From JBEKZD01 sp050013395 (GTDB taxonomy: Bacteria; Verrucomicrobiota; Verrucomicrobiia; Palsa-1439): DNA of 33,664 nt. A program made the translations under genes and the position numbers. The stretch spans positions 1 through 33,664 of the forward strand of contig JBEKFI010000017.1 of assembly GCA_050013395.1 (NCBI GenBank), given 5' to 3'. This document shows positions 31,957 to 33,664 of the stretch, one piece after another. Under the pieces are notes generated by a model that did no database searches, had not been told where the DNA came from, and worked only from the letters and a program-made list of their open reading frames with translations. How positions within the stretch are numbered: the stretch's first letter is position 1; every line of letters begins with the position of its first letter.

Positions 31957-31983
31957 ACCTTGTAGTAGCGCTTCCTTGTAGCG

Positions 31984-32030
31984 GCGCTTCTGCCTGCCCG
32001 CCATTGCGCGGCGGCAGGCGGGTGAAGCGC
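31984..32030. repeat. Palindrome just after ftsZ
   Basis: GCGCTTC (31984-31990) pairs with GAAGCGC (32024-32030), and GCCTGCCCGCC with GGCGGCAGGC inside it, giving an imperfect GC-rich hairpin 27 bases after the ftsZ stop. It could end the dcw transcript, but no T tract follows, so it is equally likely to be a dispersed repeat. Confidence 0.5.
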
Positions 32031-32064
32031 TGTGAGTGCTTGATGCGGAAAGCCAACGTTGTCC

Positions 32065-32117
32065 GTAGCCGCACCTTTTACAGGTGCGTGATGCGCAGGC
32101 GTAAAGTCTGCGGCTAC
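32065..32117. repeat. Palindromic repeat with GTAGCCGCA ends
   Basis: GTAGCCGCA (32065-32073) and TGCGGCTAC (32109-32117) are perfect reverse complements; extended to 17 bases per arm, 14 of 17 match. The block lies just beyond the HTH gene fragment and may have helped to break it. The type is a common intergenic palindrome. Confidence 0.7.
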
Positions 32118-32135
32118 ACCTTTATTGTCCGTGAA

Positions 32136-32262
32136 ATAACCGGCTTCGATTTCTCGGGACGGCACTCGATGTCTCGCGGACTCGGCTTTCTGCTCGGTGC
32201 GCAGACTCAAGTCGGCGAGTTCGGCTAATCTCGCTTGCGTCAGACCTTTGGCCGGGTGCAGG
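32136..32262 (-). pseudogene. Fragment of an XRE-family HTH regulator
   Basis: On the minus strand the sequence reads AKGLTQARLAELADLSLRTE then QKAESARH, which is the recognisable DNA-binding helix-turn-helix of Cro/C1-type (XRE) regulators: GLTQ.ELA...LS.RT.QKAE. Only about 40 residues fit the family. The frame stays open but passes into a palindromic repeat (32065-32117), and the upstream side loses similarity, so this is a broken remnant rather than a gene. Its origin (host regulator or antitoxin) cannot be told. Confidence 0.6.
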
Positions 32263-32297
32263 CAGCACGCCCCAACATCCAATCGACCGCGTTTCAC

Positions 32298-33167
32298 CCT
32301 GTAGGGTTTTCCACTACAGCAGAATCGTGGGAACCATTACACGAAACCTGCTTCTGTCGCAGCGTTTTCCATCATCGCGCCGGGATGTTCATGATTGACA
32401 GGTGCTGGCTGGTTGGCAAGAATGCCCGCGTTGTTTGGGTGGCCAGTTAGTTTACCGGCGAGTAGTTGTAAGTTCGTGTGGTGGGAACGAACGCGACGTA
32501 GGTGAGATGAGTAGATGCGAGACGAACAACAAAGTCTTCTGCTCACCAACTCAAGTTGGTGCTGCACCTCCCATACCTCGTTCGCGGCAGGTCTCCTGAC
32601 CGCGCCAACGTTTACCGCGTCACACGTGGTTGGCCACGTTCCACACTGCCCCCCATCCGCGGCCAGAGCGATCGAGGACAGAAGATGACCACGCCAACTA
32701 ACAACCCTGCAATGAATGCTCGCCACGTGAAGGTAACACAACAATGCAGAGCGGCAGGTGTGACGGGATGCAATCCGGTTCTGTGTGAGGGATGTTTCCC
32801 ATCCTCGTCCCTTGCCGGGCAACCGGTGCCTATTCGCGCCAGCCATCTGAGGCATCGCCACCGTCCCAACCGGCATCCAACCACGGGCGAGGAAGGGCTG
32901 AGGCTTATTGCCAGCAACAAAGTCGTACTCCGGCTCACACGCCGAATTCAAATTCGACATCTTTTCGCTGTCGCCCGGCGGGAGAGGCGATCAACCGCCG
33001 TCACCAGCCGCGCCGCCAAACTCGTCGGAGCGATTTGCCACCGCGACCGGCAAGAAGGTGGAAGCGCAGAGAACACAGCGCGTCACGCCGAAGTTCAACG
33101 AAGGCGGAAGGCCGCATAGATCTTAACCTGCATCGAAATTGACCCAACAGAAAAAGCAGATAACACC
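32298..33167. other. Gene-free gap before the NHL-repeat protein
   Basis: About 870 bases with no supported gene. Long open frames exist on both strands (for example minus 32337-32960), but their composition (many Arg, His, Cys and Ser) is that of noncoding GC-rich DNA. Short hairpins are visible: CACCAAC-TCAA-GTTGGTG (32544-32561), and GCGGCAGG-TCT-CCTG-A-CCGC, from about 32585. It may hold decayed gene pieces and the promoter of the gene at 33168, but no clear promoter boxes were found. Confidence 0.5.
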
Positions 33168-33664
33168 ATGAAACCAACAGCGCAAGGAGCCGTGATCACC
33201 ACCACAAGATCAACAACCAAACCGCACCGTCCCAAATGGCGCACAGCGTCGGGGCTGGGATTTGCTCTCGTTACCGCCGGTGTGCTGCTGGCCGGTCTTG
33301 CCGGGCTGGTGCAAGCTGACCCGGTATACACGTGGGCCAACTTCGTCGGTCAACCGGGCAGTTCTGGCAGCACCGATGGCACGGGCAGCGCGGCGCGGTT
33401 TAACGCTCCTAACAGCGTGGCGGTGGACAGCGCGGGCAACGTGTTCGTAGCGGACTACTTTAACAACACCATTCGGAAGGTGAGTGCGGCGGGGGTGGTG
33501 ACGACGCTGGCGGGCAGCGCAGGGGTTGCTGGCAGTGCCGATGGCACGGGCAGCGCGGCGCGGTTTAACTCTCCTACCGGTGTAGCGGTGGACAGCACGA
33601 GCAACGTGTACGTGGCGGATGCTGGCAACCACACGATCCGGAAGGTAACGCAAGCGGGGGTGGT
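33168..33664 (+). CDS. NHL-repeat secreted protein, 5' part only
   Basis: The frame opens at ATG 33168 and is still open at the window edge (165 codons seen). A long basic head (MKPTAQGAVITTTRS, then TTKPHRPKWRTAS) precedes a hydrophobic signal segment (GLGFALVTAGVLLAGLAGLV) ending near VQADP. Then come NHL beta-propeller repeats with a 55-residue period: DGTGSAARFNAPNSVAVDSA, GNVFVADYFNNTIRKV, and a second copy starting DGTGSAARFNSPTGVAVDS. These form blade-like modules in large extracellular proteins of Verrucomicrobiota and other environmental bacteria. Function and binding partner are unknown. The ribosome site is weak. Confidence 0.85.
   Translation, partial: MKPTAQGAVITTTRSTTKPHRPKWRTASGLGFALVTAGVLLAGLAGLVQADPVYTWANFVGQPGSSGSTDGTGSAARFNAPNSVAVDSAGNVFVADYFNNTIRKVSAAGVVTTLAGSAGVAGSADGTGSAARFNSPTGVAVDSTSNVYVADAGNHTIRKVTQAGV
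33375..33664 (+). repeat. 165-bp direct repeats encoding NHL units
   Basis: Unit one is 33375-33539; unit two starts at 33540 and is cut by the window edge. The first 30 bases of the two units are identical, and most of the rest differs only at scattered sites. The period of 165 bases keeps the frame, so repeat number can change without breaking the protein. Confidence 0.85.

Noticed and set aside
31984..32030. Intrinsic terminator of the dcw cluster
   Set aside because: The hairpin is imperfect and no T tract follows, so it is listed only as a palindrome.
32337..32960. 207-codon minus-strand frame after ftsZ
   Set aside because: No domain, no start signal and noncoding-like composition with short hairpins inside.

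Overview
The window reads as a chromosomal segment of a Verrucomicrobiota bacterium, probably from the Limisphaerales/Pedosphaerales side of the phylum. The evidence is indirect but consistent: a full division and cell-wall (dcw) cluster with a MurC-MurB fusion, a MurE with the DNPR (meso-diaminopimelate) motif, a LysM protein between murD and ftsW, a secreted protein ending in a VPDAGST-type (VPDSG-CTERM) sorting tail, a tryptophan-rich YXWXP-type secreted protein, NHL-repeat proteins, and many short palindromic repeats in the gaps between genes. No rRNA, tRNA or CRISPR array was seen.

Layout. 1-492: gap with a palindromic repeat. 493-3322: fmt, then two secreted proteins of unknown role; the first appears frameshifted near its 3' end. 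3365-7778: a compact envelope-sugar group (polytopic GT-C-like transferase, GT4 glycosyltransferase, and a WecA/TagO-like sugar-phosphate transferase acting on undecaprenyl phosphate). 7779-9774: an accessory island with an IS5-type transposase remnant, a minus-strand VPDSG-CTERM gene with its own terminator, an AT-richer stretch holding a 98-bp MITE-like element with 9-bp flanking direct repeats, and a mosaic of short repeats. 9775-12080: metG overlapping a putative esterase. 12121-31956: the dcw cluster, all on the plus strand: mraZ, a roughly 0.5 kb segment with small uncertain reading frames, rsmH, ftsL-like, ftsI, murE, murF, mraY, murD, LysM protein, ftsW, murG, murC-murB, ddl, ftsQ, ftsA, ftsZ. 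31957-33167: a degraded gap with palindromes and a fragment of an XRE-type HTH gene. 33168 to the end: the 5' part of an NHL-repeat protein that runs off the window.

How the genes work together. MurE, MurF, MraY, MurD, MurG, MurC-MurB and Ddl provide most of the route from UDP-GlcNAc derivatives to lipid II (MurA is not here). FtsW and FtsI polymerise and crosslink septal peptidoglycan, and FtsL, FtsQ, FtsA and FtsZ assemble the divisome. Most neighbours overlap by 4-11 bases (ATGA junctions), so they are probably co-transcribed and translationally coupled. The cluster starts with a TTGACA promoter element followed by four GTGG repeats at exact 10-bp spacing, the layout expected for autoregulation by MraZ.

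I found no clearly new multi-gene system. The items most worth a second look are the MITE with its direct repeats, a heptanucleotide tract inside the GT-C gene that would change frame if it slipped, a palindromic element carried in frame in that same gene, the uncharacterised segment between mraZ and rsmH, the LysM lipoprotein candidate inside the dcw cluster, and the Cys in the MurB active-site motif.
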